Shown in pieces: positions 1 to 7,665 of a stretch of DNA of 64,000 nt. A program made the position numbers and the translations under genes. Position 1 is the stretch's first letter; every line of letters begins with the position of its first letter. Below the pieces are notes generated by a model. That model worked only from the letters and a program-made list of their open reading frames with translations. It had not been told where the DNA came from and ran no database searches. Origin of the DNA: Leisingera daeponensis (GTDB lineage Bacteria; Pseudomonadota; Alphaproteobacteria; Rhodobacterales; Rhodobacteraceae); contig NZ_JAHVJA010000004.1 in NCBI RefSeq assembly GCF_019801465.1, positions 186,001-250,000 of the forward strand. The letters are read 5' to 3'.

Positions 1-1025
1 GCATGGTAGCCGCCCATCGAGGTGACAAATCCACCGATCGCCTGCTGAGCGCCGAGGAGCGACAGGATCTGCTGCATTACCACGGAAATCGCGATCAGCG
101 GTGCGAGGATCCCGGTGATCTGGGCTGAGCGCACCACGATACCTGGGATCTGCGGGATGGTGAATCCCTCGACCACCAGCATCTCGGAATAGGATTTCTC
201 CGCCCATGTCTTGTCGCTGTTTGTTCCGGTAATTTTTGTTACAACCCAGGACAGGACGCCCGCAATGACGCAAAAGCCAACGGTCACGCCTGCGGCCTCC
301 GTCGGGGAGAACTTGCCGGTGTAGATGCCCCAAAGCACCAGCCCGATGGCAAAGAAGCCGAGCCAGGCGCCAAAAGCGGTTTTCAGAACCCGGTTCAGTT
401 GCAGGGGGATCAGGAAGCCCCAGCCGTTTCGGCGGCAGATGATCCAGCAGGCGAGCTGCATGCCGACGACCATCATTGCGCCGGGCAGGATGCCGGCCAC
501 AAACAGATCGGAAATCGGCAGGTTCATCAGGAAACCGTAAACGATAAAGATGATTGACGGCGGGATGATGATGCCGACGGTACCGCCCGCGGCAGCGGTG
601 GCAGCCGAGAAACGCTCGTCATAGCCCCCCTTGACCATTTCGGGGTGCAGCATCGAGCCGATTGTGGCTGTTGTTGCCGAGTTAGAGCCTGAAATGGCGG
701 CGAACAAACCGCAGGCCCCAAGCGAGGCCATTGCCAGCCCGCCGCGCATCCAGCCCAGGCAGGCATAGGCGAAATCGCTTAGACGCCGCGCGATGCCCGA
801 CTGGTTTATCAGATCACCGGTCAGGATGAACAGCGGCATCGCAAGCAGCGCAAAGCCCTTGTTGAACACATTGAGCAGTTCCGCGCCCATGTTGTCGAGC
901 GTCAGCCCCAGCACGAAGGAGCAGCCGATCACCCAGTAGCCGATCACCAGCAGCACCGGCACGCCCAGCATGAACAGGAAGGTGACCCCAATCGAGATCA
1001 GCGTGACCCAGGTTCCCGTATCCAT
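1..1025 (-). CDS. dctM: TRAP transporter large permease, DctM family (C-terminus outside the window)
   Basis: Membrane subunit that forms the transport path of a tripartite ATP-independent periplasmic (TRAP) transporter, driven by an ion gradient. The first 341 residues are present and the gene runs off the left edge. The protein opens with a hydrophobic segment (MDTGTWVTLISIGVTFLFML) and carries family-typical stretches: a FALLAMPLFILTGDLI segment, then GLFAAISGSNSATTATIG, then GIIIPPSIIFIVYG. The start codon overlaps the dctQ stop codon by one base (TAATG), so the two are translationally coupled. The substrate is not evident. The adjacent GMC oxidoreductase suggests an organic acid or alcohol-derived compound (inference). 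Confidence 0.93.
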   Translation of the reverse strand, partial: MDTGTWVTLISIGVTFLFMLGVPVLLVIGYWVIGCSFVLGLTLDNMGAELLNVFNKGFALLAMPLFILTGDLINQSGIARRLSDFAYACLGWMRGGLAMASLGACGLFAAISGSNSATTATIGSMLHPEMVKGGYDERFSAATAAAGGTVGIIIPPSIIFIVYGFLMNLPISDLFVAGILPGAMMVVGMQLACWIICRRNGWGFLIPLQLNRVLKTAFGAWLGFFAIGLVLWGIYTGKFSPTEAAGVTVGFCVIAGVLSWVVTKITGTNSDKTWAEKSYSEMLVVEGFTIPQIPGIVVRSAQITGILAPLIAISVVMQQILSLLGAQQAIGGFVTSMGGYH

Positions 1026-1693
1026 TACACGTCTCCTCCGATCACGGCCTGTTTGATCAGCGGCGCGCCGCTGCGGTAATTGCGGATGTCGTCGGCGAGG
1101 TTTTCAAACACCCGGGCGATCATCAGGACAAAGGACAGAGGCGCGGTGATCAGAAACCACCATTGCAGCACGCTGTCGGTGCCCAGGACGATCTGGAAGT
1201 TGGAGGCCGACAGCGCGGTCAGCCGGGTGGTGGTGACAAAGACGATCACCGCAAAGCCGAACCACAGCACGGCGTCCAACGTCAGGCAGCCCATCTGCGC
1301 CCAGCGGGGCATGATGGTGCGGAATTCCGAGAAGCTGAGATGGGTCCGCAGCCGCACGTTGAAGGCGGCCCCGAACCAGGCCATGATCATGAACAGGAGC
1401 GGCGGAATGGTCGTGGACCAGGGCTGCTGGTTCTTGAACACGAAGCGGTCAATCACCCCCCAGAAAATGATGAAGGCAATCGCCAGGTAGCTCCAGACCA
1501 TGATGGTGCGCTCTAGATGCCGGTCCAGAAGCGGCACCAGTCGATAGGCCATCATCACCAGCAGACCGCCTATTGCGGCGACCACAGTTCCTAGAATCCA
1601 GGCCCCATTGCTCTCCAGCGCGTTGCGGATTTCCCAGCTGTCCTGCGATGCAAACGCGCTGAAAATCGCACTGATGTCAGACCAGAGCGTCAT
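1025..1693 (-). CDS. dctQ: TRAP transporter small permease, DctQ family
   Basis: Small membrane subunit of the same TRAP transporter. It has 222 residues, somewhat longer than the usual 160-200, with four clear hydrophobic segments: around residues 33-50 (LGTVVAAIGGLLVMMAYRLV), 67-82, 97-112 and two more toward the C-terminus. Sequence conservation in DctQ proteins is low, so the call rests largely on the hydrophobic pattern and on its place between dctP and dctM. The gene is coupled to dctM by a TAATG overlap and lies 98 bases downstream of dctP, across two hairpins. Confidence 0.85.
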   Translation of the reverse strand: MTLWSDISAIFSAFASQDSWEIRNALESNGAWILGTVVAAIGGLLVMMAYRLVPLLDRHLERTIMVWSYLAIAFIIFWGVIDRFVFKNQQPWSTTIPPLLFMIMAWFGAAFNVRLRTHLSFSEFRTIMPRWAQMGCLTLDAVLWFGFAVIVFVTTTRLTALSASNFQIVLGTDSVLQWWFLITAPLSFVLMIARVFENLADDIRNYRSGAPLIKQAVIGGDV

Positions 1694-1708
1694 TCGTTCC
1701 TCCCATGA

Positions 1709-1764
1709 AGCCTCCGGTTTCCCGTCCGGAGGAGAGTTCCCCGGCGACTATTTCAGCGCCGGGG
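1709..1764 (-). promoter_or_regulatory. Two tandem hairpins between dctP and dctQ
   Basis: Two perfect inverted repeats lie in the 98-base gap. CCTCCGG (1711-1717) pairs with CCGGAGG (1726-1732). CCCCGGCG (1739-1746) pairs with CGCCGGGG (1757-1764). Neither is followed by a T run on the minus strand, so they are unlikely to be full terminators. Hairpins after the binding-protein gene are common in binding-protein-dependent transporter operons and can protect the upstream mRNA so that DctP is made in excess (known principle; inference here). Confidence 0.6.
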
Positions 1765-1791
1765 TATGGTACGTTTCAGCCTAGGCTGCGT

Positions 1792-3024
1792 TCAGCCTTT
1801 CCACCAGCGGCGGGGTTCCACGTTTTCTGGCTTCATGTCTTTGTCGACTTCGCGCGCGATGGTGTAGATTTCCTGGTAGGTATCGATGCCGCCAGCCCAT
1901 TTATTCAGCCGGTCGCGCCACTGTTCCCACAGCTGCGGCTGGAATTCGGGCGAGCACATTTCCTCGGCCATGCGGATTTCGCTGTCCGGCAGGAAGGCGG
2001 GGCGGACGCCGTGTTCCGCAAACACCGTGCCCGGCAGCTGCGGGTCGGAGAAGCCGACGGTCTTGACCAGCGCGGCCTCGTTTGCCGCCTGCACATGGGC
2101 CTGCGCCCAATAGGCGCTCTCCATCACCGCGTCCTGCAGATAACCTTCAAGACCGTCAAAAACCTTGGCCGACATCGAGGTATGCTCGGTGCCGCAGAAA
2201 AACTTGAGGTCAACGGATTGGCTAACCACCGGCGCCATGTTGGCGTAGGCCACCGCGGAGGCCCAGGTTTCGGCACCGTCGATCAAACCCTGCTTCAACC
2301 CGTCGAGGGTTTCTTCCCATGCTACCGGCACTGGGTTCAGGTTCAGCGCATTCATGGCGATGCGGCCCAGTTGAGTGCCCGTGACACGGTTCTTGGTGCC
2401 GAACAGCTGCTCCAGTTTGGTGATGGCGGGCGCATCCTTGTACTTCAGGCCCAGCTGGATGCCACGCAACTCGCAATGACTGAACAGGAACTTCAGCCCA
2501 TGCCGCTTCTCCAGCGGGTCGCGCAGAATTTCCTGGCTCTTGGGGTGGTACAGAAAGTGATACTGCGACGCGCGGCCGGGGAACATGAAGGCATAGTCCA
2601 GCACGTTCAGATAGGGTGCGCCGCCGGCCGAGTTCTGTGTCGATGCCGCGTAAATGTCGACGATGCCCTGCTGGGTTTTCTCAACGCAGGACAGCTGGCC
2701 GCAGATCTGGTTGTCACCGATGAACTCGATACGGATTTCGCCGTCAGTGCGCGCCTCCAAATCCCTCGCGAACTCCAGTGCGCCGGCCCGTTCGATCAGC
2801 AGATTGCGCGCATTGAAGCCCGAGGCGCCAAACTTGAGCGTGTGCTTGGCCGGTTTCGAAAACCGCCGCTCGTACGTTGATTCGGCCGCCGAAGCGAGGT
2901 TCGCCAGACTCATCGCACCGCCAAAGCTTCCCGCCGCGAGCAGCGTCGAACTCATCCCATAAGTCCCGGCCACACGGAATAGATCCCGCCGCGAGATACG
3001 GCTCAGTTTATTGGTCAGCCCCAC
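1792..3024 (-). CDS. dctP: TRAP transporter substrate-binding protein, DctP family
   Basis: Periplasmic binding protein that delivers the ligand to DctQM. It has 410 residues. I chose the GTG at 3024 because a strong GGGAGGG Shine-Dalgarno stretch lies 4 bases before it; an upstream ATG at 3066 has none and lies inside the predicted promoter. The N-terminus has a twin-arginine motif (SRRDLF) followed by a hydrophobic stretch and an ASAAES cleavage region, so export through Tat is likely. The mature part shows DctP features such as IEFIGDNQICGQLSCVEKTQ and the central region LKQGLIDGAETWASAVAYAN. The C-terminus ends MKPENVEPRRWWKG. Two hairpins separate it from dctQ. Confidence 0.92.
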   Translation of the reverse strand: MGLTNKLSRISRRDLFRVAGTYGMSSTLLAAGSFGGAMSLANLASAAESTYERRFSKPAKHTLKFGASGFNARNLLIERAGALEFARDLEARTDGEIRIEFIGDNQICGQLSCVEKTQQGIVDIYAASTQNSAGGAPYLNVLDYAFMFPGRASQYHFLYHPKSQEILRDPLEKRHGLKFLFSHCELRGIQLGLKYKDAPAITKLEQLFGTKNRVTGTQLGRIAMNALNLNPVPVAWEETLDGLKQGLIDGAETWASAVAYANMAPVVSQSVDLKFFCGTEHTSMSAKVFDGLEGYLQDAVMESAYWAQAHVQAANEAALVKTVGFSDPQLPGTVFAEHGVRPAFLPDSEIRMAEEMCSPEFQPQLWEQWRDRLNKWAGGIDTYQEIYTIAREVDKDMKPENVEPRRWWKG

Positions 3025-3037
3025 AATTCCCTCCCTA

Positions 3038-3066
3038 ATATAAATTATTGAGACGTTTCGTATCAA
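3038..3066 (-). promoter_or_regulatory. Predicted dctP promoter overlapping a palindromic operator candidate
   Basis: On the minus strand TTGATA (3066-3061) and TTATAT (3043-3038) are separated by exactly 17 bases, a good sigma-70-type arrangement. The inverted repeat TTGAGACG-TTT-CGTATCAA occupies 3048-3066 with 7 of 8 arm positions matching, and covers the -35 box. This is where a repressor of the divergent TRAP/GMC genes would be expected to bind. No regulator gene lies next to it in the window, so the cognate protein is unknown. Confidence 0.5.
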
Positions 3067-3134
3067 AATTAGCTAGCTTATTTCATTCGCCCTGTATAGA
3101 AGTTTTTTCCATCCAAGGTTCGGGAGGAAAGGTT

Positions 3135-4730
3135 TTGGACGCTGATTTCATCGTCATCGGAGCGGGTTCGTCAGGCTGCGTGATTGCAAACCGGCTAAGC
3201 GCAGACCCGCGTAACAAGGTGGTGCTGCTAGAGGCCGGCGGGCCGGACACAAACCCGTGGATCCACATTCCGGTGGGCTACTTCAAAACCATGCACAACC
3301 CGTCCGTGGACTGGTGCTACAAGACAGAGCCAGACCCTGGATTGAACGGCCGGTCCATCGACTGGCCGCGGGGCAAGGTACTGGGAGGATCATCCTCTTT
3401 GAACGGGCTTCTGTACGTTCGCGGCCAGAAAGAGGACTATGACCGCTGGCGCCAGATGGGCAACGAAGGATGGGGCTGGAAGGACGTGCTGCCACTGTTC
3501 AAACGCTCCGAGGATCAGGAACGCGGCGCCGATGAATTCCACGGGACCGGGGGGCCGCTGGCGGTGTCCAACATGCGCATCCAGCGCCCTATCTGCGACG
3601 CCTGGGTCGCCGCCGCACAGGAAGCGGGCTACCCTTTCAATCCCGATTACAACGGTGCACAGCAAGAGGGTGTCGGCTATTTCCAGCTGACCACCCGTAA
3701 CGGGCGGCGGTGCAGCTCGGCAGTCGCATTCCTGAAACCGGCACGTAAACGGGACAACCTTCGGGTCGTTACCCGTGCATTGGTCGAGAAGATCAATCTG
3801 GACGGCCGCCGCGTAACCGGCGTGACCTATCTGGACAATGCGGGGCAGAGGCAGACCATCACTGCGCGCAGGGAAGTGATTTTGTCCGCCGGTGCCATCA
3901 ACTCGCCCCAGACCCTGATGCTGTCCGGTATCGGTCCGGCCGCGCATCTCAGCGAAAACGGGATAGAACCGCTGGTGGATCTGCCAGGAGTCGGCCAGGG
4001 GCTGCAGGACCATTTGCAGGCGCGTCTGGTCTACAAATGCAATGAGCCGACCCTGAACGATGAGGTGCGCAGCCTGTTCAACCAGGCTCGGATCGCGCTG
4101 AAATACGCTCTATTCCGGGCCGGGCCAATGACTATGGCGGCAAGCCTGGCCACCGGGTTCATGAAAACCCGGCCAGAGGTGGCAACCCCGGACATCCAAT
4201 TCCATGTGCAGCCCTGGTCGGCCGACAGCCCCGGAGAAGGCGTGCACCCGTTCTCTGCCTTTACCATGTCAGTCTGCCAGCTGCGCCCCGAAAGCCGTGG
4301 CGAAATCCGGCTGAAAGGGCCGGACCCCCAAAAATACCCCAAAATCATTCCGAACTACCTGTCAACTGAGACCGACTGCCGGACCATCGTGGACGGTGTG
4401 AACATCGCCCGGCGCATCGCCAGGCACAATCCGCTCGCGACAAAGGTCGCTGAGGAGTTCCGCCCCCATGCCGATCTTTCAATGGACGATTATCAGGGCA
4501 CGCTCGACTGGGCGCGCAGCAACTCGGTTTCGATCTATCACCCCACCGGAACCTGCAAGATGGGAGCGGGCGAAGACGCAGTGGTTGATGCGCAATTGCG
4601 GGTACATGGCATTGAAGGGCTGCGGGTTGCTGATTGCTCCATCATGCCTGAAATTGTCTCGGGCAATACTAACGCGCCCGCAATCATGATCGGTGAAAAG
4701 GCCAGCGATCTGATAACCGCATCAGGATAA
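3135..4730 (+). CDS. GMC-family FAD-dependent oxidoreductase (choline/alcohol dehydrogenase type)
   Basis: Flavoprotein that oxidises a primary alcohol or similar substrate. It has 531 residues from a TTG at 3135, chosen because GGGAGG lies 7 bases upstream and the protein then starts directly at the dinucleotide-binding fold ([20 protein letters not shown]). An in-frame ATG at 3048 lies within the dctP promoter. Family signatures are visible: the first GMC motif region [19 protein letters not shown], the second signature [16 protein letters not shown], the catalytic histidine in [12 protein letters not shown] and the C-terminal [15 protein letters not shown]. Divergence from a TRAP operon suggests the transporter imports its substrate. 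Roseobacter relatives are annotated as choline, alcohol or polyethylene-glycol dehydrogenases; I cannot choose among these. Confidence 0.93.
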   Translation: MDADFIVIGAGSSGCVIANRLSADPRNKVVLLEAGGPDTNPWIHIPVGYFKTMHNPSVDWCYKTEPDPGLNGRSIDWPRGKVLGGSSSLNGLLYVRGQKEDYDRWRQMGNEGWGWKDVLPLFKRSEDQERGADEFHGTGGPLAVSNMRIQRPICDAWVAAAQEAGYPFNPDYNGAQQEGVGYFQLTTRNGRRCSSAVAFLKPARKRDNLRVVTRALVEKINLDGRRVTGVTYLDNAGQRQTITARREVILSAGAINSPQTLMLSGIGPAAHLSENGIEPLVDLPGVGQGLQDHLQARLVYKCNEPTLNDEVRSLFNQARIALKYALFRAGPMTMAASLATGFMKTRPEVATPDIQFHVQPWSADSPGEGVHPFSAFTMSVCQLRPESRGEIRLKGPDPQKYPKIIPNYLSTETDCRTIVDGVNIARRIARHNPLATKVAEEFRPHADLSMDDYQGTLDWARSNSVSIYHPTGTCKMGAGEDAVVDAQLRVHGIEGLRVADCSIMPEIVSGNTNAPAIMIGEKASDLITASG

Positions 4731-4903
4731 CCCTCTTCCGGCGGCCCCGCCCTGCAGCAGCGCAAGCCTCATCCAGGCGCCATTCTATGCAAGGGTTACA
4801 ATTGCACCGCTTGACCGGTTTTCTCTTCGCCTTTTCATGCCGGCCCATCCCCGCCAAAATCCGCGGCGGGCCGGCAAGCAAACTCAAAGAGAGAACAACG
4901 CGG

Positions 4904-6457
4904 TCAGCGCACCCAGACCTCTACCCTGCGATTGATCTGGCGGCCCCAATCACTATCATCGCAAGCCATAGGCAAGGCCTCGCCAAAGCCTTCGGTTTGA
5001 ATGTTCACACGGCTCGAATCCGCCGTCTCTGCCGCGTTGATAACCGCGTCCCGCACGGCCGCTGCCCGTTCCAGGGCGATCTTCCGGTTGCCATCCACTG
5101 GTCCAACCCCGTCTGAGAACCCCGCAAACACAAGTTCCTTGGCATCGAACTCCCCGGCTTCCAATGCCCTGGCCAGCTGTTCGATGTTGCTGCGGGATTG
5201 CGCATCCGGACGCGACGAGCCGGGTTCAAACCGGAACGAGGCCGTCAGCCGACGCATTCCGCCCAGCACAGTCACCAGACGCTGCAGTTCTGACAGACCG
5301 CCTTCTTCTTGCGCTGCGAGAATGGCATTGGCAAAGCGGTTGCCCTGGCGGCTGACCGGAATCAGCTCGGGAGCCTGATCCACGAACCCTGCACGCCGGA
5401 TCACTGCCTGCGCCGCGGGGCCGCGCACATAAGTCAGAAAATCGCGCCCGACCTTGGGCAATCGCCGGGCCGGCAGATAAAGGAACATCGGAACCGTTAA
5501 CGGGTAGTCTTCGGTCTTCATGGTCCTGCGGCTGGCCTGCAACGAAAAACCGCATGGCCCGGTCAGCGTCAGAACCCTGGCTGCACCTTTCTCTGCATAG
5601 CTGGCAATGCCGATGGCAAAGGGATCGACAAGTACCCGCTGGACCAGAGTGCTGCTGCGGTCATGGCGGTGTATTGCAGAAGTGAAGCCGGATCCGGAAG
5701 GCCCCATCAGTTTATCCTCGACCGCCTGAGAGAGACCGGACCCGGATACCGGCATATGAATGGCAACAGGTGCGTCAGGGCCGCCTAGCTCACGCCAGTT
5801 GCTGATCCTGCCTGACAGGATTCCGGCCAGTTGCGGCAAAGTAATTTCACGCACCGGATTACCAGGTGCCACCACCGGCACAAAGGCATCCAGGGCCAGC
5901 ACCCGGCTGCGTCCGGCACTGGTCAAATCCCCCAGGCCCGCCGCCCGCGCCGCCTTCCGCTCCAAGGGCCGGATTTCCCGCAAAGCCATGGCAACATCGG
6001 CCTCATCCGCAACAAGTGCCGCAAATCCGGCATCAGTGTTGCTGGTGACGAAGGTGAACCGCGCCGCAGGTGTCTGGCCGCGCAACAGGACATGGCTGAA
6101 GTTTCCCTCTGGCAGCGGCTCACGGCGGGTCTGATAGCCATTCCGCAGTGCAAAGCCTTCGATCAGCGCAGGCAACAGCACTTCTGACATCGTGGCAGAT
6201 CCTGCAAAGGTGATTTCCGCCACAAATCCGGAAAGACTGGGACAGCCTGGTCCTTCGCATTCCACGCCTGAACCATCCACGGTCAATTCACCGAACTGAG
6301 TTTGCACCCGGTAGAATTCACCGTCGAATCCCAGCAGCGTGCCGGTGATTTCAACCACCCCGTCCGGCGAAGACAAGGTGACATCCTGAGCTGCAAGCCC
6401 GCGCGCAAAGGCTGCCAGAAAAAGTGCGGCGCAAATGGCCGCACGAAAGAAGGTCAT
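4904..6457 (-). CDS. PstS-like substrate-binding domain fused to an OmpA C-terminal domain
   Basis: Exported protein of 517 residues. It begins with a signal peptide (residues 1-23, ending GLAAQ). A short beta-rich segment follows (about 24-75), where two cysteines in VECEGPGC could form a disulfide. Then comes a periplasmic-binding fold of the phosphate-binding type (about 80-370): ITFAGSATMSEVLLPALIEG at its start, later LPQLAGILSGRISNWRELGG and PVSGSGLSQAVEDKL. The C-terminal third (about 400-517) is an OmpA-like peptidoglycan-binding domain ending in GRQINRRVEVWVR. The combination implies ligand sensing or storage while tethered to peptidoglycan (inference). Its start is 24 bases downstream of the stop of the next upstream gene, so they are probably co-transcribed. 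Confidence 0.85.
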   Translation of the reverse strand: MTFFRAAICAALFLAAFARGLAAQDVTLSSPDGVVEITGTLLGFDGEFYRVQTQFGELTVDGSGVECEGPGCPSLSGFVAEITFAGSATMSEVLLPALIEGFALRNGYQTRREPLPEGNFSHVLLRGQTPAARFTFVTSNTDAGFAALVADEADVAMALREIRPLERKAARAAGLGDLTSAGRSRVLALDAFVPVVAPGNPVREITLPQLAGILSGRISNWRELGGPDAPVAIHMPVSGSGLSQAVEDKLMGPSGSGFTSAIHRHDRSSTLVQRVLVDPFAIGIASYAEKGAARVLTLTGPCGFSLQASRRTMKTEDYPLTVPMFLYLPARRLPKVGRDFLTYVRGPAAQAVIRRAGFVDQAPELIPVSRQGNRFANAILAAQEEGGLSELQRLVTVLGGMRRLTASFRFEPGSSRPDAQSRSNIEQLARALEAGEFDAKELVFAGFSDGVGPVDGNRKIALERAAAVRDAVINAAETADSSRVNIQTEGFGEALPMACDDSDWGRQINRRVEVWVR

Positions 6458-6481
6458 GAGGATACCTGAAGTTACCGCAAA

Positions 6482-7396
6482 TCAGTTGGCGGCAATCTTC
6501 AAGTCTTCCAGCAGATTATTCAACACCAGAAAACTGCCCTGAGCCTCGCAATCCGGCATTGCCATCACTAAATCCCGGGTGCTGAGCCTGCCTGCGCGCA
6601 GTTGCAGTGCCTGGGCGAATACATCCCGCCCGCAGTTGCTGCCCGTCACCTCGGCTTCGGCAGTCAGAGCCACTGAGCCTGATTGCCCCGAAACACTGGC
6701 CGGCACGCTGTAGATCTCTGCAATACGGGGCGCCAGCAGGTTTTCGTCACCAAGCCGAATGATCCGGCCGGCACTTGTCCCGGCTGTTGCTCCGTGCCAG
6801 ACGTGGCCCGCACTCCCATAGGCCGCACCAAATTCCCTGGCGTGCAGCTCAAACCCGCTGTTGCCGCTCCATTGAACAACCACATGTTCCACCGCACCGA
6901 AATCAGACACCTCGGCAACGGCAACGGCACCCGGGCCGCTGGCAGATTCTGCTATAAAAACTGCAGTGCGCGTCAATGCCGGCAGCTGGGCGGCGTAATG
7001 CCCGGCGCTGTCCAGCGAGACGGTAAAGCTCATACCGCTGTGATGCACTGTCAGCGGTTCATTTGCACGGCAAGGAGCATCTACTGAGAAGGTAACCATG
7101 GCTTGAGCAACAGCTTCCGCGGCCACTGTCATCTGGCACTCGGCCGCGGACGACGGTTGATTTCTCCGGCTTTCAGCTGTCTCCAGGGGCGCCGCGGCTG
7201 GTACTGAAGTCAGAGCAATCTTTTCGAGACGCAGATTTTCCTGTTCGGGCTCGCCAGTCAGTTCAGCCGGAGCCATTTCCGTTTCACCGGCGCCCTCAAC
7301 CAGCCGTCCGAGACCCGACGACTGCATATAGACACCGAGACCCAAGGCGCATGCCAGCGTCATTGCGCTTGTCAGCATTACCTGTTTCGTCAGCAT
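6482..7396 (-). CDS. Exported or membrane-anchored protein of unknown function
   Basis: I do not recognise a domain. The protein has 304 residues. A hydrophobic N-terminal segment (about residues 8-26) could be an uncleaved anchor or signal peptide. It is followed by an acidic, low-complexity region to about residue 75 and then by a compact part with mostly beta-like sequence. Four cysteines (in AECQMTV, DAPCRAN, GSNCGRD and MPDCEAQ) suggest two disulfides and thus a periplasmic location. The start has GGAGG 5 bases upstream. It is probably co-transcribed with the PstS/OmpA fusion that follows it, and lies downstream of secA on the same strand after a 269-base gap. Proteins in this position are sometimes labelled translocase because of secA; the sequence gives no support for that. 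Confidence 0.75.
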   Translation of the reverse strand: MLTKQVMLTSAMTLACALGLGVYMQSSGLGRLVEGAGETEMAPAELTGEPEQENLRLEKIALTSVPAAAPLETAESRRNQPSSAAECQMTVAAEAVAQAMVTFSVDAPCRANEPLTVHHSGMSFTVSLDSAGHYAAQLPALTRTAVFIAESASGPGAVAVAEVSDFGAVEHVVVQWSGNSGFELHAREFGAAYGSAGHVWHGATAGTSAGRIIRLGDENLLAPRIAEIYSVPASVSGQSGSVALTAEAEVTGSNCGRDVFAQALQLRAGRLSTRDLVMAMPDCEAQGSFLVLNNLLEDLKIAAN

Positions 7397-7665
7397 AGCA
7401 TCCTCCGTCTCCTGGCGTGTGGAGGCAGTATGCCTGCGAAAGACGGCCAGTTTATGGCCGCGGGCAGGAGAGAATCCGGCAAATTTTCTGCTTTCGTTGC
7501 GCAGCTGGCAACAAACTCAGGTGTGCATAGGTCGGCTGGCATCGTGGCAGCAACGGCCCCCGGCTTAAACAGCCTTTCCGGGGAACTGAACGCAGACAAA
7601 ATCCCGCTGGCCTATACCAGTCACAGAGCCCGGGTTTTCGGACTCTGCCTGCTAACAAGTGCCAA

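Noticed and set aside
1705-2880. 391-codon open frame opposite dctP
   Set aside because: dctP is well supported by family motifs and signal peptide; this frame crosses the two hairpins of the dctP-dctQ gap.
4839-4875. GC-rich inverted repeat GCCGGCCC/GGGCCGGC between the GMC and PstS/OmpA genes, considered as a terminator
   Set aside because: The loop is about 20 bases and no T run follows on either strand. It may still act as a weak factor-dependent end.
7397-7665. 269-base gap between secA and the exported protein gene, including a 69-codon minus-strand frame
   Set aside because: No ribosome-binding site, no conserved-looking peptide and no clear hairpin or promoter.
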